A stretch of DNA of 64,000 nt from Hymenobacter sp. HSC-4F20 (GTDB lineage: Bacteria; Bacteroidota; Bacteroidia; Cytophagales; Hymenobacteraceae), in assembly GCF_019599275.1 (NCBI RefSeq), contig NZ_JAHZTD010000002.1:1054001-1118000 (forward strand), given 5' to 3'. The position numbers and the translations under genes are program-made. A model generated the notes under the pieces. The model was not told where the DNA came from, ran no database searches, and saw only the letters and a list, made by a program, of their open reading frames with translations. Shown one piece after another: positions 18,138 to 30,106 of the stretch (positions within the stretch are counted from its first letter, which is position 1; each line of letters starts with the position of its first letter).

Positions 18138-19292
18138 CTACCGCACTACTACCTCTACCCGGCGGTTGCGGGGGCGCTGCTGCGGGTCGCGGTTGTCGGC
18201 TACGGGCCTTGTGCTACCGTAGCCGCGGGCCGTAAGCCGCACCGAATCAATGCCTTGCTGCACCAGATACTGCCGCACCACGCGGGCGCGCTGCTCAGAG
18301 AGGCGCAGGTTGAGGGCGGGCTCGCCCACATTATCGGTGTGGCCGGCTATTTCCAGCTGCATGGCGGGTTGCTCGCGCAGGGTGCGGGCCAGGGCGTTCA
18401 GGGTGGGCCGGGAGGTAGGCAGCAACACGGCGGTGCTCTGGGTGAAATAAAGGTTGGGCAGCGTCAGGGCTGCGCCTTTGCTCAGGGCTGCCAGGTCGGG
18501 TAGCCCAGCTGCCGAAGTATCGGGCGCGTCGACAATCACTGGTTTCCCAGGCGCTGGCTTGGCTGCCGCTGGGCGGGGCGTAGCTGGCCGAACACCAACG
18601 GGAGCGGCATTTCTTGGTTTCGGTACCGGCTTGGGAGGGCGCGGTTTGAGCGACGATGGCGTGGGGGTGGCCCCCGTTTTCGCGGGCACCGGCAGCAGGG
18701 CCGCCGTGGCTTTCGGCTTAGGCGGAGTGGCATCTGCCAGCGGTACCGCTGTAGCGGGCAGGCGCTGGTACAGGTTTGCAGTAGGAATTGGCCGGGGCTC
18801 GTCAAACGAATCGGGCAGCTTCCAGGCCAGCAAGGCTCTTGAGTCCCGCTCTACTTGGTAATACTCCACCCGCACCGGATAGTAGCGGCCCGCCGTCAGG
18901 TTCATGTGGGTGGTGGAGGTAGTGACGGGCTGGTCGCGCCAGGAATCCAGCACCTTACGGCCGCCTATCCAGACGCGCATACCGTCGTCGACGGCAATCT
19001 GGAAAGTGTACACTCCCGTTACCGGCACGTATAGGTGCCCCACCCAGCGCACTGAAAACCACTCGGCGGGCACGCCGGGCCCCGGCGACACAAAATGGCT
19101 ACCATCGGGGCCGATAGTCCAGTTGAAGTTGATGCCCGGATCGGTGCGCGCCAGCACTAGCTTCTCGAAGTTCTTGCCTTCGTAATACTGTCCGCGCAGG
19201 CCGGTGCCGGGAACATGCTGGGCCAGCGCCAGGCTGCTGAACAGACAGAAGCAGCCCACAAGGGTTTGACGCAGGAAAGGGGGTAGGCGCAT
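18138..19292 (-). CDS. PA14 domain - OmpA domain cell-envelope protein
   Basis: Secreted protein of 384 residues that joins a carbohydrate-binding-like PA14 domain to a peptidoglycan-binding OmpA domain. The signal peptide ends LFSSLALAQ (about 24). The PA14 fold (about 28-150) shows GLRGQYYEGKNFE, VRWVGHLYVPVTGVYTF and DGMRVWIGG. A Pro/Ala/Lys-rich linker (about 165-265) leads to the OmpA-like domain (about 275-384) with LEIAGHTDNVGEP and LSEQRARVVRQYL, the meso-DAP contact region. It probably sits in the periplasm or outer membrane and links the wall to a ligand. The ATG at 19292 starts the signal peptide; the open frame extends 16 codons upstream. Confidence 0.88.
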   Translation of the reverse strand: MRLPPFLRQTLVGCFCLFSSLALAQHVPGTGLRGQYYEGKNFEKLVLARTDPGINFNWTIGPDGSHFVSPGPGVPAEWFSVRWVGHLYVPVTGVYTFQIAVDDGMRVWIGGRKVLDSWRDQPVTTSTTHMNLTAGRYYPVRVEYYQVERDSRALLAWKLPDSFDEPRPIPTANLYQRLPATAVPLADATPPKPKATAALLPVPAKTGATPTPSSLKPRPPKPVPKPRNAAPVGVRPATPRPAAAKPAPGKPVIVDAPDTSAAGLPDLAALSKGAALTLPNLYFTQSTAVLLPTSRPTLNALARTLREQPAMQLEIAGHTDNVGEPALNLRLSEQRARVVRQYLVQQGIDSVRLTARGYGSTRPVADNRDPQQRPRNRRVEVVVR

Positions 19293-19444
19293 AATCATCA
19301 GGCAGATAGGTAGCCGTAAGATGGATAAGTTGCCCGGCAATGGAAGCTGTATTCAACAAATTGCCTGCTTTACTTCAACGAAACATTGCCTTCAAACTAT
19401 ATAATCTGTTGCACTACCTACGTGCTGCTGATAGAACAGCTTAT

Positions 19445-19490
19445 GGAGACGCGACACATGGCCACGCCGCCCCTGTGGTTCGCGTCTTGG
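19445..19490. repeat. Palindromic intergenic repeat (AGACGC ... GCGTCTTGGCGTT type)
   Basis: Between the PA14-OmpA gene and metH (a 370-base intergenic stretch), AGACGCGA at 19447-19454 pairs with TCGCGTCT at 19480-19487. The right arm continues TTGGCGTT, and a second fragment GGAGACGCATACTG follows near 19540. The arms and the TTGGCGTT tail recur at 37200-37226 upstream of moaC, so this is an interspersed element. No protein is encoded in this stretch. Confidence 0.55.
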
Positions 19491-19627
19491 CGTTGAATGA
19501 TTGGAATCAGGACGCTATAAACAGCAGCAGGAATGAGGAGACGCATACTGTTGCTTCTCTACAGAGCGAGCAATGAAACGGAGAGGGCTCTTTTCCTACC
19601 CCCTGTTCACGGCCAAACCTTCCCGAA

Positions 19628-19658
19628 TTGAATTTCGAAGATTCCTGCTGTATCTTCG
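19628..19658 (+). promoter_or_regulatory. Predicted promoter of the metH riboswitch transcript
   Basis: TTG at 19628-19630, a 20-base spacer, then TATCTTCG at 19651-19658. This matches the Bacteroidota -33/-7 pattern (TTG, about 19-20 bases, TAnnTTTG) with one mismatch. Transcription would start about 19665, precisely at the first riboswitch helix. Confidence 0.6.
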
Positions 19659-19663
19659 CCCTG

Positions 19664-19812
19664 TTACTTATCCAGAAAGACCGAGGGACTGGGCCCGACG
19701 ACGTCTTGGCAACCTGAAATAAAACAAGGTGCCAACTCCCATTTCGCCAGCTAAGCGGCTGCGCGGAAGAAGATAAGTACCGGACTCGCCCTGCGGCGGC
19801 TCTTTCTGGATA
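19664..19812 (+). promoter_or_regulatory. SAM-I (S-box) riboswitch upstream of metH
   Basis: S-adenosylmethionine-sensing leader. The aptamer spans about 19664-19780. Helix P1 pairs ACTTATC (19666-19672) with GATAAGT (19772-19778). The conserved core CCGAGGGACTGGGCCCGA, then CTTGGCAACCT and AAGGTGCCAACTCC follow in S-box order. Beyond the aptamer, TCTTTCTGGATA (19801-19812) is the exact complement of TATCCAGAAAGA (19669-19680), which overlaps the 5' strand of P1, suggesting the switching partner. No T-run terminator is seen and metH starts 37 bases downstream, so control is probably at translation initiation or by another mechanism. By family knowledge, high SAM should lower metH expression. 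Confidence 0.88.
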
Positions 19813-19849
19813 GGCACTTTTTCGCTGCCGATTTTCTTGATGAGCTGAT

Positions 19850-23560
<3,711 letters not shown>

Positions 23561-23650
23561 CCCCACGAATCATCTCCTTCTTCTTGAGTTGAAGAAGCAT
23601 GCACAACCCGACTTGGTTAACGACTCACTGGCTCTCTGCTAGTGCTCTAT

Positions 23651-24607
23651 ATGAAAGTAACCGAACACCTAGCCCGCGCCAACGGCAAAACGCTGTTTTC
23701 CTTCGAGGTGCTACCCCCCAAAAAGGGCGAGAACATCCAGAATCTGTTCTCGAACATTGAGCCCCTGATGGAGTTCAACCCGCCGTTTATCGACGTAACC
23801 TACCACCGCGAGGAGTACGTGTACCGCCAGCACCCCAACGGGTTTCTGGAGAAGAAAACCGTGCGCAAGCGGCCCGGCACGGTGGGCATCTGTGCGGCCA
23901 TCAAAAACCGCTTCGATGTGGACACGGTGCCCCACCTGATCTGTGGAGGCTTCTCGAAAGAGGAAACCGAAAACGCCCTCATCGACCTGCACTTCCTGGG
24001 CATCGATAACGTGCTGGCCCTGCGCGGCGACCCCATCAAATCGGAAGGACATTTCAAGCCCGACCCCGATGGCCACGCCTACGCCGCCGACCTGATTGGG
24101 CAGGTAGCCAACCTCAACAAAGGCGAGTACCTGGACGAGGAGCAGGACGAAACCTGGGCCACCAACTTCTGCATCGGCACGGCGGGCTACCCCGAGAAGC
24201 ACTTTGAGTCGCCGAACTACGGGGCCGACTTGCGCTACCTCAAGCACAAAGTAGACCGCGGCGCCGACTACATCGTGACCCAGATGTTTTTCGATAACGA
24301 GCAGTTTTTCAACTTCGAGAAACGCTGCCGGGAGGCGGGCATTACGGTGCCCATCATCCCCGGCCTCAAGCCCCTGACTACCAAAAGCCAGCTCACCATG
24401 CTACCCCGCGCCTTCTACCTCAACATTCCGGAGGAGCTGGCCGACGCCGTACACCACGCCCCCGATAACGCCGCGGCCCGCGAAATCGGCATTGAGTGGT
24501 GCATCAACCAAAGCAAGGAGCTGATGGCCCACGGCGTGCCGGTGCTGCACTACTACAGCATGGGCAAATCAGAAAGCATCCGGCGGGTAGCGGCGGCTTT
24601 GTTTTAA
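23651..24607 (+). CDS. metF: 5,10-methylenetetrahydrofolate reductase
   Basis: FAD-dependent reductase that makes 5-methyltetrahydrofolate for MetH; 318 residues, cytoplasmic TIM barrel. Visible motifs are FSFEVLPPKKGEN with the catalytic Glu, the FAD region NVLALRGDP, and QMFFDNEQFFNF. The ATG at 23651 gives MKVTEHLARANGK; a GTG three codons upstream is less likely. The order metH-metF under one riboswitch suggests a methionine regeneration operon, although the 90-base gap could hide a second promoter. Confidence 0.96.
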   Translation: MKVTEHLARANGKTLFSFEVLPPKKGENIQNLFSNIEPLMEFNPPFIDVTYHREEYVYRQHPNGFLEKKTVRKRPGTVGICAAIKNRFDVDTVPHLICGGFSKEETENALIDLHFLGIDNVLALRGDPIKSEGHFKPDPDGHAYAADLIGQVANLNKGEYLDEEQDETWATNFCIGTAGYPEKHFESPNYGADLRYLKHKVDRGADYIVTQMFFDNEQFFNFEKRCREAGITVPIIPGLKPLTTKSQLTMLPRAFYLNIPEELADAVHHAPDNAAAREIGIEWCINQSKELMAHGVPVLHYYSMGKSESIRRVAAALF

Positions 24608-24703
24608 AGTGAGTGATTAAGTGAATGAGTGATTGAGTGAGTTTAACGTTCTGGCAGTCTGCGCCGTTAGAACGGGAACTCACTCACTCATTCGCTCATC
24701 CAC
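24608..24703. repeat. Imperfect inverted GAGTGA-type tandem repeats after metF
   Basis: The left part is built from GTGAGTGATT/GTGAATGAGTGATT units (24608-24640). The right part has the complementary series CTCACTCACTCATTCGCTC (about 24679-24699). Between them CGTTCT and AGAACG pair. The transcript could fold into a long imperfect hairpin between metF and the next gene. It may act as a terminator or stability element, but there is no T run. Confidence 0.5.
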
Positions 24704-25183
24704 TTGGACACCCTCGACGACTTGTTTGCGCGCCTTCAGGAGGCCACTGCTCCAACTGAAATCGAAGCGTTGCAAGATGGCATCTGGCAGATCTGGCTGA
24801 CGGCCGGCCACCCCGTGCTCGACAAGCACCTGGAAACGGGGATGCGCGCCCTGGCCGCCGGCGACTACACGCTGGCTATTCAGCAGTTTACCTTACTCAC
24901 GGAAGTCAGTCCCGACTACGCCGAGGGGTGGAACAAACGGGCCACGGCCTACTACCTACGCGGCGAGTACAACGCCTCCCTGCGCGACGTGCGCGAAACG
25001 TTGCGCCTCGAACCAAGGCATTTTGGAGCCCTATCCGGCTGGGCTACCATGCTTCGCATGCTCGGCGACGACCGGGGCGCCTTCCGGGTATTAAGCCGGC
25101 TGGAGAAAATCTGTCCGGCGTGGCCAGGCCTGCAAAATCAGCTCCGTGACCTGCGCGACCGGCTGGATGACCAGAACAGTTAA
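24704..25183 (+). CDS. Tetratricopeptide-repeat protein
   Basis: Small helical protein of 159 residues with at least two TPR units (about 48-81 and 82-115: AGDYTLAIQQFTLLTEVSPDY, RGEYNASLRDVRETLRLEPR) and no signal peptide. It resembles the stand-alone cytoplasmic TPR proteins common in bacteria; the partner is unknown. No ATG fits, and the best start is TTG at 24704 giving LDTLDDLFARLQ. The start site is therefore uncertain, but the coding frame is well supported by composition and repeats. Confidence 0.75.
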   Translation: MDTLDDLFARLQEATAPTEIEALQDGIWQIWLTAGHPVLDKHLETGMRALAAGDYTLAIQQFTLLTEVSPDYAEGWNKRATAYYLRGEYNASLRDVRETLRLEPRHFGALSGWATMLRMLGDDRGAFRVLSRLEKICPAWPGLQNQLRDLRDRLDDQNS

Positions 25184-25489
25184 GCTACGGCAGCTGAAAT
25201 GCCTTCCTACCCGATGACTTGGTGGGCTGAAAAGGAATTAGTAAATTTCCCGGACCAGGCTACGCGCACAGCAATTCCCCCCTGCTACGCTACGCCCTTT
25301 ATTGTTTACCTAACAATACGCTGAAGGTCCCACCCGGTTGCCAACTGCCTGCAAGCAGCCACCAGCCATACTGGTATTTAACCAAGATTCATTTCTCTCA
25401 AACGCTTCCCGCCGGCCGGCTCCAGGCCAGGTGCGGCTGGCGTTTTTCCGCTCGCACACTTCCCACATTTCCCACCCTTATGTATTTCT
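25184..25489. other. Intergenic region upstream of the TonB-like gene
   Basis: About 305 bases without a convincing gene. A weak -7-like TAAATTTC occurs near 25231 and an AT-rich stretch near 25295-25320. Nothing else was recognised. Confidence 0.35.
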
Positions 25490-26059
25490 ATGAAACAACT
25501 GGTACTCTCCCTGCTGCTGCTCACCTGCGGAGTAGCACACGCCCAGAAACTGCGCAAATCAGAGCTGGAAAGCGGCCTGCTGGAAAAAGGCGAGAAAGTA
25601 GGCGTCTGGGAGTACTACGCGTACACCCGCGACGGTAGTCAGGTAGTCACCCAGAAGTACGACCACACGGCCAAGAAACTGGTGTTCAACCGGCCTTTTG
25701 ATGACGTGCCCTACCCGGTACAGACCGCCGCCGGCGACTGGACACGGCAGCGCGTAACACACCCTATCTTCTTTATTGGGGGCGAGGCGGCCCTGGCTCA
25801 ATACCTGACCAAGCTGAACTACCCCGCCGCGGCGCAGAGCAAGAACGTGCAAGGCCGGGTGGTCGTCTCCTTCGTGGTCGACACCCTGGGGCAGGCTTCC
25901 GGCCACCAAGTGCTGCTGGGCATTGGCTCCGGCTGCGACGAAGAAGCCCTGCGAGTAGCCCGCAGCATTCCGGCCCAGTGGATTCCGGCCCGCATTGGTA
26001 GCCGCGCCGTGGTTTCCAAGTACGAGATGCCCTTCACGTTCCGGATGCGCCCGCAGTAG
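25490..26059 (+). CDS. Secreted TonB C-terminal-domain protein
   Basis: Exported protein of 189 residues with a clear signal peptide (ending GVAHAQ, about 19). The middle part (about 25-70) contains GEKVGVWEYY, like the repeats of antitoxin/MORN-like Bacteroidota proteins. The C-terminal 90 residues match the TonB C-terminal fold: YPAAAQSKNVQGRVVVSFVV, then GSGCDEEALRVARSIPAQWIPA. It lacks the N-terminal membrane anchor and Pro-rich spacer of classical TonB, so it is unlikely to energise transport by itself. The role is unknown. A 13-bp hairpin follows the gene. Confidence 0.85.
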   Translation: MKQLVLSLLLLTCGVAHAQKLRKSELESGLLEKGEKVGVWEYYAYTRDGSQVVTQKYDHTAKKLVFNRPFDDVPYPVQTAAGDWTRQRVTHPIFFIGGEAALAQYLTKLNYPAAAQSKNVQGRVVVSFVVDTLGQASGHQVLLGIGSGCDEEALRVARSIPAQWIPARIGSRAVVSKYEMPFTFRMRPQ

Positions 26060-26094
26060 CAAGGGAGTATACTTTTCAACTAAGTAGTGATAAA

Positions 26095-26129
26095 AGCGCC
26101 GCTTACCTCGTACAGGGGTAAGCGGCGCT
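26095..26129. terminator. Strong hairpin, possible terminator
   Basis: A perfect 13-bp stem pairs AGCGCCGCTTACC (26095-26107) with GGTAAGCGGCGCT (26117-26129). Downstream on the plus strand there is only GCTTCTGG, a weak T tract; on the minus strand the stem is followed by TTTTATC. It may terminate the TonB-like gene transcript inefficiently or process the mRNA. Confidence 0.55.
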
Positions 26130-26181
26130 GCTTCTGGGTCCTCTGGCTGGCGCAACTCGCAACAATCAATACCTTGCCGTT

Positions 26182-26709
26182 ATGAAACCTCTTCGCTTAC
26201 TTCTGCTGCCCGCCGTTGGGCTGCTGCTGACTGCCTGCGACACTACCCCGCGCGAGCGGCAGGAAATGGTAAAACAGGAAGCGCGCCGGCTGGATACCGT
26301 GGCCGACCGTGCCGCTGCCAAGCTGCGCGTGGCCGGGCGCCGCGCGGCCCGCTTCGACTCCACTTCCCGCGCCCGTAGCCGGGAGCCCCTGGACCAAGCC
26401 GCCGCGGCTACGTTTGCCAGCCAGCTGCTGGGCACCTACTCCGATATCGAAACCCTGACGCCCCAAACCATTGAGCCGGCCTTCGTGCAGTTTATGCAGC
26501 AGGTGCGCAGCCGCCGCCGCGAGTGGACCCAGCGCGACTGGGACTACGCCACGGCCATCAGCCGCCGCCTCAACGAGCGGTTCCGCGCCATTCGCCTCGA
26601 TATCAAGGGCCGCGACGAGCTGCACATCCGGGCGCTGCAAACGGAGTTCACGGCTCTGGAAACCGGCCGCGATGTGAAAGACCTGGGCCAGGCTGTGAAA
26701 CAGCCCTAG
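26182..26709 (+). CDS. Uncharacterised helical lipoprotein
   Basis: Lipoprotein of 175 residues: the signal peptide ends in the lipobox LLTAC with lipid Cys19. The mature part is strongly helical and rich in Arg, Ala and Gln, with likely coiled-coil segments (RERQEMVKQEARRLDTVADR; about 25-60) and a second helical half (about 75-170). No known catalytic motif is seen. It lies between a hairpin and a good terminator, so it is probably a single-gene unit. The family was not recognised with certainty. Confidence 0.82.
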   Translation: MKPLRLLLLPAVGLLLTACDTTPRERQEMVKQEARRLDTVADRAAAKLRVAGRRAARFDSTSRARSREPLDQAAAATFASQLLGTYSDIETLTPQTIEPAFVQFMQQVRSRRREWTQRDWDYATAISRRLNERFRAIRLDIKGRDELHIRALQTEFTALETGRDVKDLGQAVKQP

Positions 26710-26734
26710 GCTGGCTACCCTCCTTCTAACTCCG

Positions 26735-26761
26735 GCCCCGCCCTTGTGGCGGGGCTTTTTG
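26735..26761 (+). terminator. Rho-independent terminator after the lipoprotein gene
   Basis: The stem GCCCCGCC / GGCGGGGC (26735-26742 with 26748-26755) has a TTGT-containing loop and is followed by TTTTTG. Confidence 0.9.
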
Positions 26762-26844
26762 CTGTTCGCGGCGCCGACCGCCGGGCTCAGGACGGTGGCA
26801 ACAAGAGCTGGCGGTTCTTCGTCTGTATCTCTCTACCTCTCCCT

Positions 26845-28404
26845 ATGCTACCTTCTTCTGTTCTCCGCGCCTGCTGGGCTACCCTGGCAGTAGTGCTGCT
26901 GTCAGGTAGTGTTGCCCGGGCGCAGCGGGCCCGTCCTCCGCGCCCGCGGGCGGCAGTTGCTGCCCCGGTTATCACCACGGCGGAAACTGTGCCCGCCGCC
27001 GACCAGTGGTTGCAGCCGGGCGACCGGCTGCAGGTGCGCCTGACCGGCACGCCCGGACTACAGGGCTCTTTTCTGAAGGGCCAGCCCCTCACGGAACTGC
27101 TCCCGGCCCAGGCCCAGGGCCGGCGCGGGGTGTACCAGGGTACCTACGTGGTGCAACCCGGCGACACCCTGCACAACCGGCGCCTGGCCTTTCAGCTCCT
27201 GACGCCCGACAGCCTCGTGGCCACGGCCTTCAGCAAGAACACTGTGCGGTTTCTTTCTCCCAACGTACCCCAACTGGCCGTAACCCGTGGGGAACTGGCC
27301 TACCTGAACTACGGGCTGGGCGAAGACCGGCTGGGCGGAGCCAAGCTCGGCTACCTCGACTCGGCGGTAGTACTGCACCTAACGGGGCGGGTAGGCAACC
27401 AGTACCGGGTGCAGCTCGCGGCGGCCCATACAGCATGGGCGCCCCAGGAGGTAGTGCGCCTGCTGCCGCCGGGCGGTTTTGTTCCCACCTCCCTGACCGG
27501 CTCCTGGAGCGTGCAGGGCGATTCGCTCTACGACTACGTACGGGTGCCGCTTACCCAGCGCCTGCCTTACCGCTCCCAGCTGCACCTGCATCCTACCCGG
27601 CTGGTGGTCGACATCTTTGGGGCTACCTCGAACACTAACTGGATAACCCAGCGCGAGGGCCTGCGCGAGCTGGGCGACGTGAGCTACGAGCAGATTGAGC
27701 CCGACGTATTCCGGCTGGTGCTGCCATTACGCCACCGTCAGAGTTGGGGTTATCATATCGGCTACCGCGGCAACACGCTCGAAATCCGGGTGAAGCGGCC
27801 GCCCCGCACGCTTCGTCTACAGGGCCTGACCGTGGCTGTTGATGCGGGTCATGGTGGCACTAACGTGGGAGCCACCGGGGCCAGCGGGGCCCGGGAAAAG
27901 GACCTGACCCTGGCCATTGCCCAGCGCCTGCGCCGGGAACTGGAGCAGGCCGGTGCCCGCGTGGTGATGACGCGCGAAACTGATGCGACAGTGGACAATG
28001 GGGAGCGGGTGCTGCTGCTTCGTCGCCGCAACCCCGATCTGCTGGTTAGCATTCATGTCAACTCCGCCGCCAGCCCGGCCGCCCGGGGCACCAGCACCTA
28101 CTACCGCTATGCGGCGTTCCGGCCGCTCTCGGTAGCCCTGTACGAACAGATGCGCGGTACGGGTCTGGCGGGGTTCGGCAACGTAGGCAGCTTCAACTTT
28201 GCCCTGAATGGCCCCACGGAGTACCCCAATGCCTTGGTGGAAACCGCTTTCATTTCCAACCCCGAGGAGGAGCACCGCCTCACCGAACCGGCGTTTCAGC
28301 AGCGCATGGCAGAAGCCATGCGTCGCGGACTAGAACGCTTCCTGAAGAACACAAAAGCCCGCGGGCCCCGGGGCTGGCTGCTGGGCCGAGCCGCCACTCA
28401 GTAA
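26845..28404 (+). CDS. N-acetylmuramoyl-L-alanine amidase (Amidase_3)
   Basis: Zinc amidase that cleaves the bond between muramic acid and the peptide stem of peptidoglycan. The 519-residue product has a signal peptide (ending VARAQ, about 23). A long N-terminal region (about 40-320) has an SH3-like or AMIN-like beta part. The catalytic domain (about 328-505) has DAGHGG with zinc ligand His336, the TRETD segment with the preceding Glu ligand region, LVSIHVNSA with a His ligand, and LVETAFISNPEEE with the catalytic Glu. The ATG at 26845 begins the signal peptide; the frame is open upstream through the preceding terminator, which is not conserved. It probably acts in cell division or wall turnover. 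Confidence 0.92.
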   Translation: MLPSSVLRACWATLAVVLLSGSVARAQRARPPRPRAAVAAPVITTAETVPAADQWLQPGDRLQVRLTGTPGLQGSFLKGQPLTELLPAQAQGRRGVYQGTYVVQPGDTLHNRRLAFQLLTPDSLVATAFSKNTVRFLSPNVPQLAVTRGELAYLNYGLGEDRLGGAKLGYLDSAVVLHLTGRVGNQYRVQLAAAHTAWAPQEVVRLLPPGGFVPTSLTGSWSVQGDSLYDYVRVPLTQRLPYRSQLHLHPTRLVVDIFGATSNTNWITQREGLRELGDVSYEQIEPDVFRLVLPLRHRQSWGYHIGYRGNTLEIRVKRPPRTLRLQGLTVAVDAGHGGTNVGATGASGAREKDLTLAIAQRLRRELEQAGARVVMTRETDATVDNGERVLLLRRRNPDLLVSIHVNSAASPAARGTSTYYRYAAFRPLSVALYEQMRGTGLAGFGNVGSFNFALNGPTEYPNALVETAFISNPEEEHRLTEPAFQQRMAEAMRRGLERFLKNTKARGPRGWLLGRAATQ

Positions 28405-28668
28405 GTAAATCTGTCGGAGCCGACTTGCTGGCGTGTACCAACATCTGTTCTTCACGTATGACGGGTATTCTTGACGCGGTATTGACGGCGGGCTGAGCAG
28501 CAGACCTTTTTTCTGCTATAGCTTTTTAGCAAAAAATACTTGCTTCTCCCCTTAAAAAGCCTACGCAGCTCTTCTACCTTATTGGCTGCCAACTCGTACA
28601 GCTCAGCTGTACGCCGCGCAGCTGGTTGGTTGCCTGTTCTTTCACTCCCCCAAACACCCATTCACTCT

Positions 28669-30072
28669 ATGGCAAACGCTTCGTTACTGGACCGTAGTCG
28701 CACTATTGCCGGGCCGGGCTACAACCGGTGGCTGGTTCCACCAGCCGCGCTGGCTATTCACCTCGCCATTGGGCAGGCCTACGCCTTCAGCGTGTTCAAC
28801 AAACCGCTGGGCGCCCTTATCAGCGGCGACGTGAACAACCCCGCTCCCGCGGACTGGACCCCTACGCAAATCGGCATCACTTTCTCCATTGCCATTGTGT
28901 TGCTGGGCCTGTCGGCGGCGGTATTTGGCAAGTGGCTGGAACGAGTAGGGCCGCGCAAAGCTATGCTGGCCTCGGCCCTGTGCTTTGGGGGCGGGTTTCT
29001 GATTGCTTCCCTCGGGGTGCACCTGCACAGCATCTGGCTGGTGTACTTCGGTTATGGCTTCGTGGGTGGCATTGGGTTGGGCATCGGCTACATTTCGCCG
29101 GTGAGCACCCTGATTAAGTGGTTCCCCGACCGCAAAGGGGTAGCCACGGGTATGGCCATTATGGGCTTCGGCGGCGGGGCCATGATTGGCTCCCCGCTGG
29201 CGAATAACCTAATGGCCCATTTCAAGGACTCGGCTCCCCAGGGCGTAGCGCCTACCTTCATTGTAATGGGTCTGATTTACCTGGTGTTCATGCAGTTCGG
29301 CGTCTGGACCATTCGGGTGCCCGCCGACGACTGGAAGCCGGCCGGCTATGTGCCCAGCACGGAGCACAACGAGCTGATTACCACCGGCAACGTCTCGGCC
29401 GACAACGCCATTAAAACTCCGCAGTTCTGGCTGCTATGGGTGGTGCTGCTCACCAATGTAACTGCCGGCATCGGCGTGTTGGAAACGGCCTCGCCGCTGG
29501 TACAGGAAACCTTTTCGGAGGGGGCAATGGGCGCAGGCCGGGGCGTAACGGCCGCCGCCGCCGCCGGCTTTGTGGGCCTCATCAGCCTGTTCAACCTGCT
29601 GGGCCGCTTTTTCTGGTCGTCGGCGTCGGATAAGCTGGGCCGCAAAGTGACGTATGCCATCTACTTCGGCTTGGGCATTCTGCTTTACTCTCTTATCCCT
29701 ACTCTGGGCCACAACCTGCAGCTTACTTTGTTTGTAATGGTAACCTGTCTGATTATCAGCATGTACGGTGGGGGCTTTGCCACCATCCCGGCCTACCTCT
29801 CTGATTTGTTTGGTAAGTACCAGGTGGGGGCCATTCACGGGCGTCTGCTCACGGCCTGGAGCACGGCGGGCGTGCTGGGCCCGCTGATTGTACACCTGTT
29901 GCATGAGCGCGCCAAAGAGCAGGGCCTGCAAGGCGCGGCGGCTTATCAGAACGTATTCTATACCATGGCCGGCGTACTGGTGCTGGGCCTGCTGGCTAAC
30001 CTGGCCGTGCGCCCCGTGAAGGAAGAATACTACGAAAAAGGCCCGGTTACCATTGAAGCCGGCGGACACTAG
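28669..30072 (+). CDS. OFA-type MFS transporter (oxalate/formate antiporter family)
   Basis: Inner-membrane carrier of 467 residues with 12 predicted helices. The family features are GQAYAFSVFNKPL in helix 1, FGKWLERVGPRKAM in the loop after helix 2, and WFPDRKGVATGMAIMGFGGG (helix 5 region), the hallmark of the oxalate/formate antiporter branch. The ATG at 28669 (MANASLLDR) gives the standard N-terminus; the open frame extends 43 codons upstream without conservation. It is followed after 34 bases by a 50-residue one-helix protein, its predicted partner. The substrate is probably a small monocarboxylate or dicarboxylate, but this cannot be fixed from sequence. Confidence 0.93.
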   Translation: MANASLLDRSRTIAGPGYNRWLVPPAALAIHLAIGQAYAFSVFNKPLGALISGDVNNPAPADWTPTQIGITFSIAIVLLGLSAAVFGKWLERVGPRKAMLASALCFGGGFLIASLGVHLHSIWLVYFGYGFVGGIGLGIGYISPVSTLIKWFPDRKGVATGMAIMGFGGGAMIGSPLANNLMAHFKDSAPQGVAPTFIVMGLIYLVFMQFGVWTIRVPADDWKPAGYVPSTEHNELITTGNVSADNAIKTPQFWLLWVVLLTNVTAGIGVLETASPLVQETFSEGAMGAGRGVTAAAAAGFVGLISLFNLLGRFFWSSASDKLGRKVTYAIYFGLGILLYSLIPTLGHNLQLTLFVMVTCLIISMYGGGFATIPAYLSDLFGKYQVGAIHGRLLTAWSTAGVLGPLIVHLLHERAKEQGLQGAAAYQNVFYTMAGVLVLGLLANLAVRPVKEEYYEKGPVTIEAGGH

Positions 30073-30106
30073 GCGGCGGCTTTTCCATCTAAACTGTACC
30101 CTCCCT

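Noticed and set aside
24608..24703. Possible CRISPR array in the GAGTGA repeats
   Set aside because: Units are about 10 bases, imperfect, with no spacers and no cas genes nearby.
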